Assembly (NCBI GenBank): GCA_026400835.1
Contig: JAPLOA010000056.1
Coordinates: forward strand, 154,441 to 218,440
From: Planctomycetales bacterium
GTDB taxonomy: Bacteria > Planctomycetota > Planctomycetia > Planctomycetales > Planctomycetaceae
Length of the DNA stretch: 64,000 nucleotides
Direction: 5' to 3'
Shown here: one piece after another, positions 18,484 through 28,421 of the stretch
Position numbering within the stretch: position 1 is the first letter of the stretch
How the letters are laid out: each line of letters starts with the position of its first letter
Notes under the pieces: model-generated
Database searches by the model: none
The model's input: the letters and a program-made list of their open reading frames with translations, nothing else
Told to the model about the DNA's origin: nothing
Translations under genes and position numbers: made by a program

Positions 18484-19143
18484 TCACCGAAACAATTTCG
18501 TCAACGACGAATCGCACGCCGGAGCAATACGGGCGGCGAGTATCGTGGCATAGCGTGCCACCGTAGCCCCGGTAAAAACATCCATTGTATAGTGTGCTCG
18601 CAGGACAAGGACCGTGGTCGCCTCAAAAGCGGCGATGGCAATTCCAACATACAGCCAGCGTCGGCCTCCGATGCGAGCCAGTTCAACGGCTCCCAGCACC
18701 GCAATACCGGTGTGGCCGGAAAAGAAAAAATCTGTCGCTACGTGATATGTCACCAGCAGCGACGGGAACCCCGGATCGTACCAGATCATACCGTCTGGTG
18801 GATCAAGTGTCGTCAGCAACTGACAGAGTTGCCTCATGCCGAACAACAGCAGGAGGCCCAGAAACGGCCGCAGCGTGGGCCCGAAAATGGAACGCACAAG
18901 CAGAAAAACACCCAGCCCATCAATCACTGCCGAACTAACGATTAACAGTGCACTGGCCACCGGGCGATGACTCTGCAGATACAGATTAGGGGCCGCCAGG
19001 ACATCGTGAACTGTATCACCGATGGTCCCCGGTTCGTGATGCTGCTCGCCGATCAGATTCTGAGTCCAGAACCACAGACCAAGGCCGACGACAACAAAGA
19101 TCGCATGGCTCCACCAGGGGGCGCCTGGCCTGGATTCAGACAT
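18484..19143 (-). CDS. PAP2-like membrane phosphatase (sphingomyelin-synthase-like)
   Basis: About 219 residues from the ATG at 19143; the frame continues to 19206, but the extra N-terminus is polar and unlikely. Six hydrophobic segments are visible. The signature is DFFFSGHTG (about residue 140) and RAHYTMDVFTG (about residue 185), whose two His and Asp form the active-site triad of the PAP2_C / sphingomyelin synthase-like group. It probably acts on a lipid phosphate or transfers a lipid head group at the membrane. It has no operon partner. Confidence 0.8.
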   Translation of the reverse strand: MSESRPGAPWWSHAIFVVVGLGLWFWTQNLIGEQHHEPGTIGDTVHDVLAAPNLYLQSHRPVASALLIVSSAVIDGLGVFLLVRSIFGPTLRPFLGLLLLFGMRQLCQLLTTLDPPDGMIWYDPGFPSLLVTYHVATDFFFSGHTGIAVLGAVELARIGGRRWLYVGIAIAAFEATTVLVLRAHYTMDVFTGATVARYATILAARIAPACDSSLTKLFR

Positions 19144-19206
19144 TTGAGGATCCCTCAGCAGAAAAGAAACGCGGCATAGCTGAGCGTTACGAGATCGCGG
19201 AGACAA

Positions 19207-19897
19207 CCGAGATCGAATCTTGTTATGTCACCAGACGAATTCGACGATCAAACTCGAATCTTCCGCCGGCCGGCCAAAGTACCTCCTCTTGATTAAAAGA
19301 TCGAGATCCGTTGACGATTCATCATCACACAGCGTGGCGTCAGTCGGATGGGAAGTTAAACCACCCTTTGATCCTCGGAGCACAAAACGAGCGGAGCATA
19401 AAAGGAGCGGAGCATACAAAAGAGAACATTCTACTTTTCAGGCAGTCTTGGCCTGCCTCGGAGTCGAAGAGCAGTTTCAGTTCAGCACTGATGCCGTTTT
19501 TGTCCGCCGCGGAGTATCACCAAACGGAGTGCCACAAGCAAGACTGTGCCCCAGCGCGCCCCGCACTATTAACCGACGCCGTGTGAGTTCGAATTCACGG
19601 AAAAGGGTGCGAGAGGTACGCGGCTGTTAGCTTCTCGGTAGCCATTGACCAGAGACTCAGGGAGTTTTGGGGCAGAATTTGAGGCAGCGACGGGAACCTT
19701 AACGGCTCCTTCTGCAGGCTGATTTGTCGAATTCGAGCTGGAGAGATTTTGGCCTCGGGCGGAATTGCTCGTGGTCTCTACTCTACCACACTTTTCCAGC
19801 GCCTACTTTCTTTGGGGAACTCCACTTCCTGAAATGTCGCCGACAGCCTGCTCGCCAATAAGATTTCGGCACAGGCGGCGGCCACGCATCCTCCACT
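19207..19897. other. Intergenic stretch, nothing recognised
   Basis: Nearly 700 bases without a credible coding frame on either strand, and no tRNA-like fold or repeat that I could identify. It may hold the promoter of the PAP2-like gene at its left side and decayed sequence elsewhere. Confidence 0.4.
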
Positions 19898-20674
19898 TTA
19901 CAGGAGTGCCAGCACACGCAGAGGACTGCCGGAGCCCTCCTGAATCTTCAGCGGCGCTGCGACGATCATGGCGCCGGTGGGAGGCAGCTGATCGAGATTC
20001 CGCAGACACTGCAGACCAAATCGCCCGGCTCCATGCATCAAGGTATGACAGGGATAGGGCAGAGACCAGCGATACGACTGGCCCGCATCAGTGTTAATTG
20101 TCTCAACGGCGAAACCCAGCACGTTTCGTTCATGGATCAGCCATTCCACAGTTTCCTGCGTCGGCCCGGGCGTGTGAGCACCGTCCTCTTTCATGTTCAC
20201 AAACGACGCCGGATCAGCGAGTCGCTTTGACCAGTCAGTGCGGAATGCCAACCAGGCTCCCGCTGGGATGCGTCCATGTGGGCCTTCCCATTGCTGGAGA
20301 AAGTCAACGGTGAGAAGCCAGTCTTCATTGTCCGCGACCTCGGCGCTGGTATCAACGACGACTGCTGGCGCGATAAAGTTCCGCACGTCGATCGTGTCGA
20401 CAGTGTTTTGTGGCAGATCCCTGCCGGTGATCCAGTGGGCGGGGGCGTCGAAATGGGTTCCCGTATGCTCGCCGCAGGAGGAATTATTCCAATACCAGCC
20501 GGGTCCAGCCTCGTCGTATTGGGAAATTCTCTCCTGTCGAAAAGGCCACGTCTGACCATAGACTGGAGGAAGAACCAACGTCGGGAAATCCGGGGACAGC
20601 ACCTGCGTCAGGTCAACCACACGAATCGAACCCGCCGCGTAAGCCGCCGCGAATTGAGCCAGAATTTCCGACAT
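19898..20674 (-). CDS. Cyclase family protein (kynurenine formamidase-like)
   Basis: 258 residues. The ATG at 20674 has TGAGGAG eight bases upstream, which favours it over an in-frame GTG nine bases earlier. The metal-binding signature HTGTHFDAPAHW (about residues 70-81) is that of the cyclase/KynB family (PF04199). The second conserved stretch, GFAVETINTDAGQ, and a C-terminal MHGAGRFGLQCLRNLDQLPPTG are also typical. Members hydrolyse N-formylkynurenine or other cyclic amides with divalent metals. No tryptophan-degradation genes lie nearby, so the substrate is open. It is followed downstream by an unrelated spacer and preceded upstream by a broken oxidoreductase gene. Confidence 0.85.
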   Translation of the reverse strand: MSEILAQFAAAYAAGSIRVVDLTQVLSPDFPTLVLPPVYGQTWPFRQERISQYDEAGPGWYWNNSSCGEHTGTHFDAPAHWITGRDLPQNTVDTIDVRNFIAPAVVVDTSAEVADNEDWLLTVDFLQQWEGPHGRIPAGAWLAFRTDWSKRLADPASFVNMKEDGAHTPGPTQETVEWLIHERNVLGFAVETINTDAGQSYRWSLPYPCHTLMHGAGRFGLQCLRNLDQLPPTGAMIVAAPLKIQEGSGSPLRVLALL

Positions 20675-20766
20675 GCCAAACACTCCTCACGGTCCGGGAA
20701 CGAATACCAATCCTGAGCAAGTCTGCTCTCCATTGCTCGCTGCTCGCAGTGAACAGCAATGAGCAA

Positions 20767-21740
20767 TCAGAGAAGTTTTGCGAACGGGTGGAATCGCAAG
20801 CGATTGTTCGGGTCCACTTTCTTCTTCAGTGCCTTGACGGATTCCGCCATGGCTTCCGTCCCAAAGATCAAGGACGACGAGACTGAAGAGTTTGCATCGT
20901 CAGGCTGCGAATGAGTCCCGCTAAAGTCGACCGACAGGCCGTCCACCTTGCGCGCGTTGTCAATAATGCGTTTGGTGAGGTCGGCAATTTCCTGTCGCTC
21001 CCGAACCGATTTGTCCTTCGCGTCGTAGAGGGTGATGAGATCGACAAAGAACTGGTGATGACAATTGCCACTCGGTAGCTTTGCCATCGACAGAGCAGCC
21101 CCGCCCAGCGTCCGAATCTCCACGATCGAAAACCTCGCTTCGTCCAACGGAGCTTCAGCAACGATCGAGTCGCAGACAAAGTCCAGGATCGTGTCATCAG
21201 GAATCTCACTTGTCCCGACGCGGTGCTGAAGCATGGCAAGCGGATGGCCCTTCGTTTCGGCAATGACCAGCCAAAGAGCGGCCACAACTTCATACCATGA
21301 GGTCCATCGTGACTTCATGACGACCGGAAGTTTCAGGCTGGCCGCGAGATCCTCCAGCGGCTTGACGAAGTCCGCGGTGTTTCCCTGAAAAGAATCGTAA
21401 AAGATAACAGTCGCGACCAGCGCTTTTGAACCCGTGACAACCAACTCCATTGAAACCGATTCGTTGGGAAGTACATGATCTCTCTGGATCCGGAGCGCAG
21501 CGCGTGAAAACTTCACCGCCTGTTCTCGTGTTTCGAACGAGACAACACTTTGTTGCCGCTGCGGCAAAAAGCTCGCTGCGAAAACCACTCGTCCCGGTCT
21601 GCAACTCGTTCTATTGCTCCGCCAACGTTGCCGCTTCCACTGCCCGCAAGAATTGATCCGCCAGCGACAAGTCCGACACCGCCGACCGCGGCACTTTTAA
21701 GTAATGAACGACGGGAAACGTCATTGTTTTCTTCTGACAT
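20767..21740 (-). pseudogene. Broken TAT-exported FAD-linked oxidoreductase
   Basis: The 5' part (from 21740) encodes a twin-arginine signal, SRRSLLKSAAVGGVGLVAGG. About 50 residues later the frame changes. The frame at 20767-21588 gives 273 residues that look like the substrate-binding and C-terminal part of a berberine-bridge-type FAD oxidase (ending KKVDPNNRLRFHPFAKLL). The FAD-binding domain of about 200 residues, with its covalent-flavin His and glycine loop, is missing. The gene therefore lost an internal segment and its frame. The long C-terminal frame starts with GTG and could be translated, but it would not be an active enzyme. Confidence 0.7.
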
Positions 21741-21992
21741 CCCAGGATTCTCTTTGGCGGGGCCTCGTTGGGACGCGTTGTTGAGGGAAGGTTTACGGAA
21801 TTTCTCGTTCGGGGCGCGTCGTTATGATGTTCATCGTGGTGGTTGCGTCGTTGCACCGATAGCGAGTTGCACGCGGTGGAAATAAAAAGCGGATAACACG
21901 ACACGCAATGCTGTCCCCGAAGCGCAACGCCCGGTCGCATTCGCAACATGTCGCGATATCCGCTCAGCCTGCATCAGACGATCGGCGTCTGC

Positions 21993-22724
21993 TTATGTGT
22001 CCGCCTTGCTGGCTTCAAAGCAGGACTTGTAGAGAACTCCGGCGATCACAGCTCCGATGACAGGGGCAACCCAGAACAGCCACAACTGGGCCAATGCCCA
22101 TCCCTGCACAAAGACGGCCGGGCCTGTGGACCTTGCTGGATTGACGGACAGGTTGGTGACTGGGATGCCAATTAAGTGAATCAGAGTCAAACCCAGACCA
22201 ATCGCGATCGGCGCAAATCCTGCGGGTGCTCGTCGATCCGTTGCTCCAAGAATGATCATGAGAAACATAAACGTAAGGACGACTTCGGAAACGAAGCAGG
22301 CCATCATCGCGTACTTCCCGGGAGAATGGTCACCGTAACCGTTGGACGCAAATCCGCCTGCCAGCGAAAAATCCGCCTTTCCAGATGCGATCAGATACAG
22401 AGCTGCAGCACCGGCAATGGCACCCGTCACCTGCGAAATGACATATGGCACAAATTCACTGGCTGGAAAACGACCTCCAGCCACCAGTCCTGCTGAAACA
22501 GCTGGGTTCAGGTGACAACCTGAAATGTGGCCTATGGCATAAGCCATCGTCAGTACTGTTAATCCAAAGGCGAGGGAAACCCCTACAAACCCAATACCGA
22601 GATTCGTCGTGGCTGAGCCCATTGGTGCTTCAAACATGGCGGCCAAAACGGCACTTCCGCAACCTCCGAAGACCAGCCAAAAAGTTCCAATAGCTTCCGC
22701 GACACAACGTTTACCAAGTTGCAT
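21993..22724 (-). CDS. aqpZ: Aquaporin Z-like water channel
   Basis: 243 residues with six membrane helices and the two half-helix NPA motifs, HLNPAVSAG (about residue 69) and [10 protein letters not shown] (about residue 195). The histidine in the [13 protein letters not shown] region and the Arg after the second NPA fit the narrow water-selective filter of AqpZ rather than a glycerol facilitator. The N-terminus [23 protein letters not shown] is typical. It is full length and a single gene. A spacer of 680 bases lies upstream. Confidence 0.93.
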   Translation of the reverse strand: MQLGKRCVAEAIGTFWLVFGGCGSAVLAAMFEAPMGSATTNLGIGFVGVSLAFGLTVLTMAYAIGHISGCHLNPAVSAGLVAGGRFPASEFVPYVISQVTGAIAGAAALYLIASGKADFSLAGGFASNGYGDHSPGKYAMMACFVSEVVLTFMFLMIILGATDRRAPAGFAPIAIGLGLTLIHLIGIPVTNLSVNPARSTGPAVFVQGWALAQLWLFWVAPVIGAVIAGVLYKSCFEASKADT

Positions 22725-23051
22725 AATTGTTTTTCCGAGTTAAGTCTCAATGACAAAAAAAACTGTCCAGAACAAGTGATGTCCGCGACGCATTCACGTC
22801 CCGGATACAACAAACCGCCGAACCGGTTCATCAGCAGGTTATAAAACGATCTGCTTCGCGGCAACACACACGAATGACCGCGGTTCTTTAAGGCGCGGGA
22901 TCCTCGACGAGAGACCGTTTTTGTCAACGCCCTGCAGATCGCCCCGCGCGTGCCGGCACGACAAAGATATCGGGTGAGATTCTTTTCATTGACGTTTCCA
23001 CAACCCGAACTTGATTCAGAACCTGACTCAACGAAACCCTTAACCCACAAT
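22725..23051. other. Spacer upstream of aqpZ, nothing recognised
   Basis: About 330 bases containing the presumed aqpZ promoter. No repeat, RNA or gene was identified. Frames here are short and have no family-like features. Confidence 0.35.
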
Positions 23052-23085
23052 AAAAAAACCCTGGGTACTCATCAGAGATCCAGGG
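23052..23085 (-). terminator. Rho-independent terminator, minus strand
   Basis: On the minus strand a CCCTGG stem pairs with CCAGGG across a 15-base loop, extended by weaker pairs, and is followed by seven T residues (plus-strand A-run 23052-23058). The nearest upstream minus-strand gene is the HNH nuclease, which ends 320 bases away. That leaves either a long 3' untranslated region or a separate small RNA. Confidence 0.65.
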
Positions 23086-23404
23086 TCCGTAAAAATGGTG
23101 CCATGCAAGCAGGGACCTGCATCAGGACGTCAAATTCATCCGCAGCTTCTTCTCTTCCCCGGCAGTCTATTGTTCTGACTGAGTTTTTCAGAAGGGGAGA
23201 ACAACGTTCAGAAAACAGGCCTGAGCGCAGACAATCTGCAAATGTACAAACGGTTGCTGTTGGGTTTGGACAAGGCGTGGCATATCAGGAGTGTTGACCT
23301 GAACGTGAGCTCGAACCTCGAAGCCAGTGACGATTGCCCTCGAGATTGCATCTGACTGGTTTCTCTGTCCTGAAGAACAGTCCTTTAAGCACCAGCTGAA
23401 TGAA

Positions 23405-24004
23405 CTATTCGGCTTCCAGCTCAATGTTCCAGTAAGCTTCGCTGACGAACTTCGACCAGCTTTCGATGCGAACACCGTGAGGTGCATACAAAGGGTTCCA
23501 CATCGGCCGAGTTGGCTTTTGCAGAAGCGGCATATTTGCCTGCTCGGGCGTTCGATTAGCTTTACGGGTATTGCAGTCGATACAAGCGAGTACGCAATTC
23601 GTCCAGCTTGACAATCCGCTGCGAGATCGTGGAACCACGTGGTCGATCGTCAGTTCTTCGCTGCCAGGACGGCAACCGCAATACTGACACATGTAGCCGT
23701 CACGCTTAAACACGTTTCTGCGGCTGAAGGCCACAATTTTGACGGGCAGGCGATCATACCGAGTCAACGTGATGACTTCGGGAACTCGCAGCGTGAGCCA
23801 CTGAGTTCGGATGACTGGATCTCCGTCAGCGGGACGAAGCTCAGCCCAGTCTTCCCAGCCATACAGCTGATAGTTGCTCGGATCGACAATCCGAGCTGTC
23901 TCGTTCCACACCTTAGTCAGGGCACGAGAAACAGTCGAAACCGCAACTGGTTGCCAGTTACGATTCAAAACCAACGTTGGACGTTCCAGAACAGAACTGG
24001 TCAT
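23405..24004 (-). CDS. HNH endonuclease
   Basis: 199 residues. The HNH domain lies at about 105-165: a CQYCG knuckle, the LTIDHVVPRSRSG catalytic segment with the Asp-His pair, the WTNCVLAC Asn, and a second Cys knuckle CIDCNTRKANRTP. The N-terminus (VLERPTLVLNRNWQPVAVSTV) is the usual opening of the standalone HNH family found in many bacteria outside phage or restriction loci, whose role is not known. There is no methylase, integrase or toxin partner nearby. It is separated by about 330 bases from the next gene and followed at a distance by a terminator. Confidence 0.88.
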   Translation of the reverse strand: MTSSVLERPTLVLNRNWQPVAVSTVSRALTKVWNETARIVDPSNYQLYGWEDWAELRPADGDPVIRTQWLTLRVPEVITLTRYDRLPVKIVAFSRRNVFKRDGYMCQYCGCRPGSEELTIDHVVPRSRSGLSSWTNCVLACIDCNTRKANRTPEQANMPLLQKPTRPMWNPLYAPHGVRIESWSKFVSEAYWNIELEAE

Positions 24005-24333
24005 TGCAGTCTCCTGCCTTTCCGAGCCTATCTCTGACTACTTCATTGGTGCCGTGTTGTGCCGATCCATCAGCAAGAAGGCTCAGCCACGCTGACGAAG
24101 CATACGCCGACAGCGTCGGACGTGCCAATCACATCGCACATTTTTCATGGATCAAAAAAGGGTTGTTTTCAGAGGGCAAACCGCATCATTTCAGCGCAAC
24201 GCAACAGAAATGAACGCAGAAAGCCAATCGTTCGGAAAGCACGTGCTCAGCCGACCGCAAAACGATGTATTCTCGCGCGAACGATTGCCCTCTTACCGAC
24301 ACCCACTTTTAGGCAGCTCTTGTGATCTGGCAA

Positions 24334-24747
24334 TCAGGAATGCGTCAGGGGAATCCTCTTGAGCCGCCCCGTTGTCGGACAGACGTACAGTTTTCGTCGC
24401 CATCCGGCCTGAAGAAGTTGGCCCTGCATGAGGCCGCTGCCATGATAAAGTTGACCGTTTTCCTCGACGGCTCGAAACTCAACAAGTTCCGTCAAATGCG
24501 GAAGTACCCTGCGAAAATCGGAGTCGAGTCCCAGCCGATCCGCCAACTCCGCCAGAATATGGCTCCAGCGAGCACCAATTCTCGCGCCGAGGAATACAGC
24601 AATCGGACCAAACATCCTTCGGGGACGACACGCCATAGGGGCTGACAGTTTTTCATCGGCGACGACAAGTCGTCCATGCCCACCAAGTCGGCGTGTGCTG
24701 ACTGTTGCTGTATTTTCGAATAAGTTGGAATGAGGTGCGGGAAGCAT
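24334..24747 (-). CDS. Conserved-looking hypothetical protein
   Basis: About 137 residues, basic at the N-terminus. The middle part (WSHILAELADRLGLDSDFR, then VLPHLTELVEF) is probably helical. The end (WRRKLYVCPTTGRLKRI) resembles small planctomycete proteins of unknown role that end in a LYVCP.TG.LK motif. There are no catalytic motifs or membrane segments. The start is uncertain. The upstream 330 bases to the HNH gene look non-coding. Confidence 0.5.
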   Translation of the reverse strand: MLPAPHSNLFENTATVSTRRLGGHGRLVVADEKLSAPMACRPRRMFGPIAVFLGARIGARWSHILAELADRLGLDSDFRRVLPHLTELVEFRAVEENGQLYHGSGLMQGQLLQAGWRRKLYVCPTTGRLKRIPLTHS

Positions 24748-25040
24748 CCTTGTTGTCTTTGCGTCAGAGGAACCAAAACCGTTAATCTGCTGCTATGACA
24801 CTTCCGCGGCATGGAAGGTTCAGAAAGCTCTCGTGCCGCAATTGTTAACACAATCAAGCCGTCCGGCGGTTTGATCCCGACAGTCAAGCAGGCGATTTCG
24901 TTTCACGGCGATTCCATCAGCACTGTCTTCCCATTTCAGGTCTTTATTCTCGCGGAGCTCGTCTCATTCGCAGCGCGATTCCTGATGTCTTTCGAAATGC
25001 TCAGCCAGTCACAGACGGTGCCGCGACCGCGCGCACCGAA

Positions 25041-26111
25041 ATTGAGCGGCCCGATTTTCGATCTCCGTTATCTTACGGTCCGCTGGCACTCAGCAGTCGC
25101 TATTTGCTCTCGCCGCTTGCTGGGTTCACGACTCTACCGTTTCGCCGCATCGTGCGTCGTATCGGAGGCATCGGCCTTGCCACGACGGATCTTGTCAACG
25201 CTCGCGCGCTGGTCAGTCGTAACGAACGAACGATGCAAATGGTCGAAACGCATCCGGAAGATCGCCCGTTCGCAGTCCAGATTTTTGGCAGCGAACCACA
25301 GGTCATGGCGGAGGCCGCTCAGCTACTGGTCGAGTTGGGCGTGGATACGATCGATATCAACATGGGTTGCCCCGTTAATCGCATCGCCGGGGCTGGAGCT
25401 GGCGCCGGGATGATGTGCAACACGGAGGGCACAATGAAACTGGTACAGACGGTGGTCGAAGCCGTCAAAATCCCGGTTAGTGTCAAGATGCGACTTGGCT
25501 GGGACTCAACCAGCCTGACAGCCCCGCTGTTTGCACGAGAGTTTGAACAGGTCGGAGTGGCCGCTGTGGCCATCCACGGGAGAACTCGAGAACAAGGCTT
25601 TAGCGGCACCGTTTCCCTGCCCGGCATTCGAGCTGTGGTGGAGGCGGTTCAGAAGATCCCAATCATCGGCAACGGGGATGTTCGCAATGTCGCAGACGCC
25701 GCTCACATGCTTCGCGAAACCGGGTGTCACGGCGTATCGATCGGCCGCGCGGCTTTGGCAAATCCTTGGATCTTCCGGCAACTCAGCGAATGGGAGCAGA
25801 CCGGCAGCTATTCACCAGCCGGAACATTCGACGAGCGACTCACTTTGATGCTGCAGCAATTCGCCTGCCTCGAAGAACGCCACGGCAGTGAACGAGCCAT
25901 CGTACTGTTCCGCAAGATGGCGCATTGGTATCTGAAGGGGATGAGAATTCTGAAACGCCTGCGAGGAGACTTCCAGCAGGTTCGAACTCGGGCAGAAATG
26001 GACGCAGCGATCGCGGTCATTCGACAAGCCGGTCCACTCGACGGCAACCGGACGGGAGTACTCACAGACGTCGAAATTCCAGTGCCCAATGGCCCGGTGG
26101 ACAAATGGTGA
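25041..26111 (+). CDS. dusB: tRNA-dihydrouridine synthase (DusB-type)
   Basis: The family match begins at GPLALSSRYLLSPLAGFTTLPFRR and runs to the end. Landmarks are DINMGCPVNRI with the active-site Cys region, VSVKMRLGWD, the FMN-phosphate site IIGNGDVRN, and GVSIGRAALANPW. The enzyme reduces specific uridines in tRNA using FMN and NADPH. The start is a problem. The first ordinary start codon in frame is TTG at 25104, which would remove about 10 conserved N-terminal residues. Upstream to an in-frame stop near 24847 there is no ATG, GTG or TTG. I place the start tentatively at ATT 25041. A rare start codon or a sequence error is possible. Confidence 0.85.
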   Translation: MERPDFRSPLSYGPLALSSRYLLSPLAGFTTLPFRRIVRRIGGIGLATTDLVNARALVSRNERTMQMVETHPEDRPFAVQIFGSEPQVMAEAAQLLVELGVDTIDINMGCPVNRIAGAGAGAGMMCNTEGTMKLVQTVVEAVKIPVSVKMRLGWDSTSLTAPLFAREFEQVGVAAVAIHGRTREQGFSGTVSLPGIRAVVEAVQKIPIIGNGDVRNVADAAHMLRETGCHGVSIGRAALANPWIFRQLSEWEQTGSYSPAGTFDERLTLMLQQFACLEERHGSERAIVLFRKMAHWYLKGMRILKRLRGDFQQVRTRAEMDAAIAVIRQAGPLDGNRTGVLTDVEIPVPNGPVDKW

Positions 26112-26144
26112 AGTTGAAAAAAGTGGAGCAGAACTGAAGTAGAC

Positions 26145-26190
26145 GAACCGGGCCAGAGAAATCCGGGCCAGAGAAATCCGGGCCATCCAA
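26145..26190. repeat. Short tandem repeat
   Basis: Two to three copies of a 15-16 base unit (CGGGCCAGAGAAATC) lie in tandem just after dusB. It is too short to class further; replication slippage is the likely origin. Confidence 0.55.
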
Positions 26191-26253
26191 ACTTGATTGC
26201 TGGCCACCTTATTATTTTCCCCGTTCAATCCTTTCAGAAACCCCAGGAAGCAT

Positions 26254-26433
26254 GTTGTCCTGGTGGCATTGACGAGCTTTGGACAGGATTCAGACCGACA
26301 GAAATCCATTGCAGCGGGTTTCACTCACCATCTCGTGAAGCCGGCTCGCTTTGAAGAACTTCAAAAGATTCTCGCATTGGTTACCGCGCACGTCGTGCCG
26401 TTCCGGGACAATGGATCAGGGCTGAGTTTGTGA
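26254..26433 (+). pseudogene. Orphan receiver-domain fragment
   Basis: The frame encodes VVLVALTSFGQDSDRQKSIA, then AGFTHHLVKPARFEELQKIL. This is the last third of a CheY-like receiver domain: the Thr/Ser of beta-4, the AGF turn and the Lys-Pro of beta-5. The phospho-accepting Asp and acidic pocket are absent upstream in all frames. It is probably a relic of a hybrid kinase or regulator deleted between dusB and lpdA. The following 315 bases hold no gene and contain the lpdA leader. Confidence 0.6.
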
Positions 26434-26748
26434 TTAAAGACGATCAACTGGAACGCGATCGCGCCCAGTGAAGAACGACTGGAGCAGGATGGGCATCCAC
26501 CAAAACGCCTGCGACTCCGGGGTCACTGAACTCCCTCGGCAATCCTCCGAGTCCTTGACTTGCACAACATCCAATTCCTCTTAGAACCGAAAACGACGCC
26601 CCGATCCTCGATTCCCCCTAAAAATAATGGTGAAGCTCTCCAACCCTGCGACTTTTGAAATTGCCCGAAGCTTCCGTTACAGTTCCGGTCCGCAATTGCG
26701 GCAACAGAGGTTTTTGTAATCACTCCCTATCCGGAGCGTTCTGGTTCA

Positions 26749-28170
26749 ATGGCTGATCAACACGCACAATTAGTGGTTCTCGGTGGTGGTCCTGGCGGAT
26801 ATCCGGCGGCGTTTGCTGCTGCGGACCACGGCATGAAAGTCGTGCTGATCGACGAAGGTGTGAAACCGGGCGGTGTCTGCCTGAACCGCGGCTGTATCCC
26901 TTCCAAGGCTCTGCTGCACGTTGCCAAACTGATCAACGAAGCGGCTGAATCGGAAGATTGCGGCGTCACATTCTCCGCGCCAGTGATTAATCTCGACAAG
27001 TTGCGATCATTCAAAAACTCGGTCGTGAATAATCTTTCCGGCGGTATTGAGAGTCTTTGCAAAGCGCGGGGCGTTGAACTGATTAAAGCTCGCGGAACGT
27101 TGGTCAGCAGCGATGCTCTCGAAATCAAAACTCCCGACGGGACAACTCGCACAATCAGTTTTGACCATTGCATTGTGGCCACTGGATCACAGCCTGCGAT
27201 GCCGCCCATGTTTGCACTCGGCGACGACCGCATCATGGACTCCACCGGTGCACTGGAATTGAAAGATATTCCCAGGCGTCTGCTGGTTATTGGCGGCGGC
27301 TACATCGGTCTCGAAATGGGTTCGGTCTATGCCGCTCTGGGTTCGGCTGTGACTGTTGTGGAGATGACTGCCGGTTTGCTGCCGGGAGCTGACCGCGATC
27401 TTGTGGTGCCTCTGCAGAAGCGACTGGCTCACCAGTTCGCCGCGATTCATCTCAATACCAAAGTCGCCAAACTGGAGCCAACTCCGGAAGGCATCGTTGC
27501 CAGCCTCGAAGGCGAAGGCGTGGAGCCGCGACAGGTGTTTGATCGAGTTCTCGTGTCAGTCGGACGTCGTCCGAATGGTCGAGGTCTGGGGCTGGAGCAC
27601 ACGAAGGCGATCGTGGACGAAAAGGGCTTTATCAGGATCGACAAGAACCAGCGAACAGCCGATCCAAAGCTGATGGCAATCGGTGACGTCGCTGGCGAAC
27701 CGATGCTGGCTCACAAGGCGACTCGAGAAGCCAAAATTGCCGTCGAAACATTGCTCGGCGAACCTGTCGAATTCGACAATATCGCGATTCCAGCCGTCGT
27801 CTTCACCGATCCTGAACTGGCGTGGGCCGGGATTACGGAAGCCGAAGCGATCGCTCAGGGACGCGAAGTTTCCGTCCATCGCTTCCCATGGGCAGCGTCA
27901 GGACGAGCCCAGTCGATCGCGCGGACAGAAGGCATCACGAAGATCATTGTGGAGCCTGTCAAGCAGCGAGTGCTCGGTGTTGGCATTGTCGGCCCGGGTG
28001 CGGGCGAAATGATTGCCGAAGCTGTCATCGCGATCGAAATGGGAGCGACGGCTCGCGATCTGGCCGATTCCATTCATGCTCATCCAACGCTCTCGGAAAC
28101 TCTGATGGAAGCTGCTGAAGCCGTCTTTGGCCAGCCGACGCATCAGTTTCGTCCGGCAAAGAAGAAGTAA
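26749..28170 (+). CDS. lpdA: Dihydrolipoyl dehydrogenase (E3)
   Basis: 473 residues, the normal length. The FAD-binding [10 protein letters not shown] starts at residue 12. The redox-active pair is Cys44 and Cys49 in [10 protein letters not shown]. The NAD-binding loop is [17 protein letters not shown], the second FAD segment is [17 protein letters not shown], and the C-terminal dimer interface has [13 protein letters not shown] with the catalytic His-Glu. It re-oxidises the lipoyl groups of 2-oxo acid dehydrogenases or the glycine cleavage system. No E1, E2 or Gcv gene is within the window, so it may be a shared E3. A weak CGGAG element precedes the ATG. Confidence 0.95.
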   Translation: MADQHAQLVVLGGGPGGYPAAFAAADHGMKVVLIDEGVKPGGVCLNRGCIPSKALLHVAKLINEAAESEDCGVTFSAPVINLDKLRSFKNSVVNNLSGGIESLCKARGVELIKARGTLVSSDALEIKTPDGTTRTISFDHCIVATGSQPAMPPMFALGDDRIMDSTGALELKDIPRRLLVIGGGYIGLEMGSVYAALGSAVTVVEMTAGLLPGADRDLVVPLQKRLAHQFAAIHLNTKVAKLEPTPEGIVASLEGEGVEPRQVFDRVLVSVGRRPNGRGLGLEHTKAIVDEKGFIRIDKNQRTADPKLMAIGDVAGEPMLAHKATREAKIAVETLLGEPVEFDNIAIPAVVFTDPELAWAGITEAEAIAQGREVSVHRFPWAASGRAQSIARTEGITKIIVEPVKQRVLGVGIVGPGAGEMIAEAVIAIEMGATARDLADSIHAHPTLSETLMEAAEAVFGQPTHQFRPAKKK

Positions 28171-28253
28171 CGTTTAGTTTCTTCAAGTGCCACCTCGCCT
28201 GTCAGCCCCAACAAAACTGACATTGAGGCACACTATCATCGCGGTTGAATTTT

Positions 28254-28321
28254 TCGTTTAACGGCAAGCCACAGGCGTCGTCACCCCTTTTCGCCTACGC
28301 CTTCGGCTCGCCGTTAAACAA
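28254..28321. repeat. Palindromic repeat (GTTTAACGGC family)
   Basis: TCGTTTAACGGCAAGCC at 28254 and its near-complement GGCTCGCCGTTAAACA ending at 28320 form an inverted pair about 20 bases apart. A single arm differing at one of 24 positions lies inverted at 56317-56340. The element sits in the leader of the helicase gene and would be read as part of its N-terminus if the longer start were used. Confidence 0.65.
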
Positions 28322-28421
28322 GAATGCCCAATACGCGCCTAAATTGAAAACCGCTGGCCGAGGCAATACGTATGAATCGGCGAACGCCTCACGCTCAGTG
28401 AGCTCAGAAATATCCCACTTC

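Noticed and set aside
26749..28170. lpdA as mercuric reductase or another disulfide reductase
   Set aside because: The [10 protein letters not shown] site, full-length C-terminus with HAHPTLSE and lack of a metal-binding N-terminal domain or C-terminal Cys pair favour lipoamide dehydrogenase.
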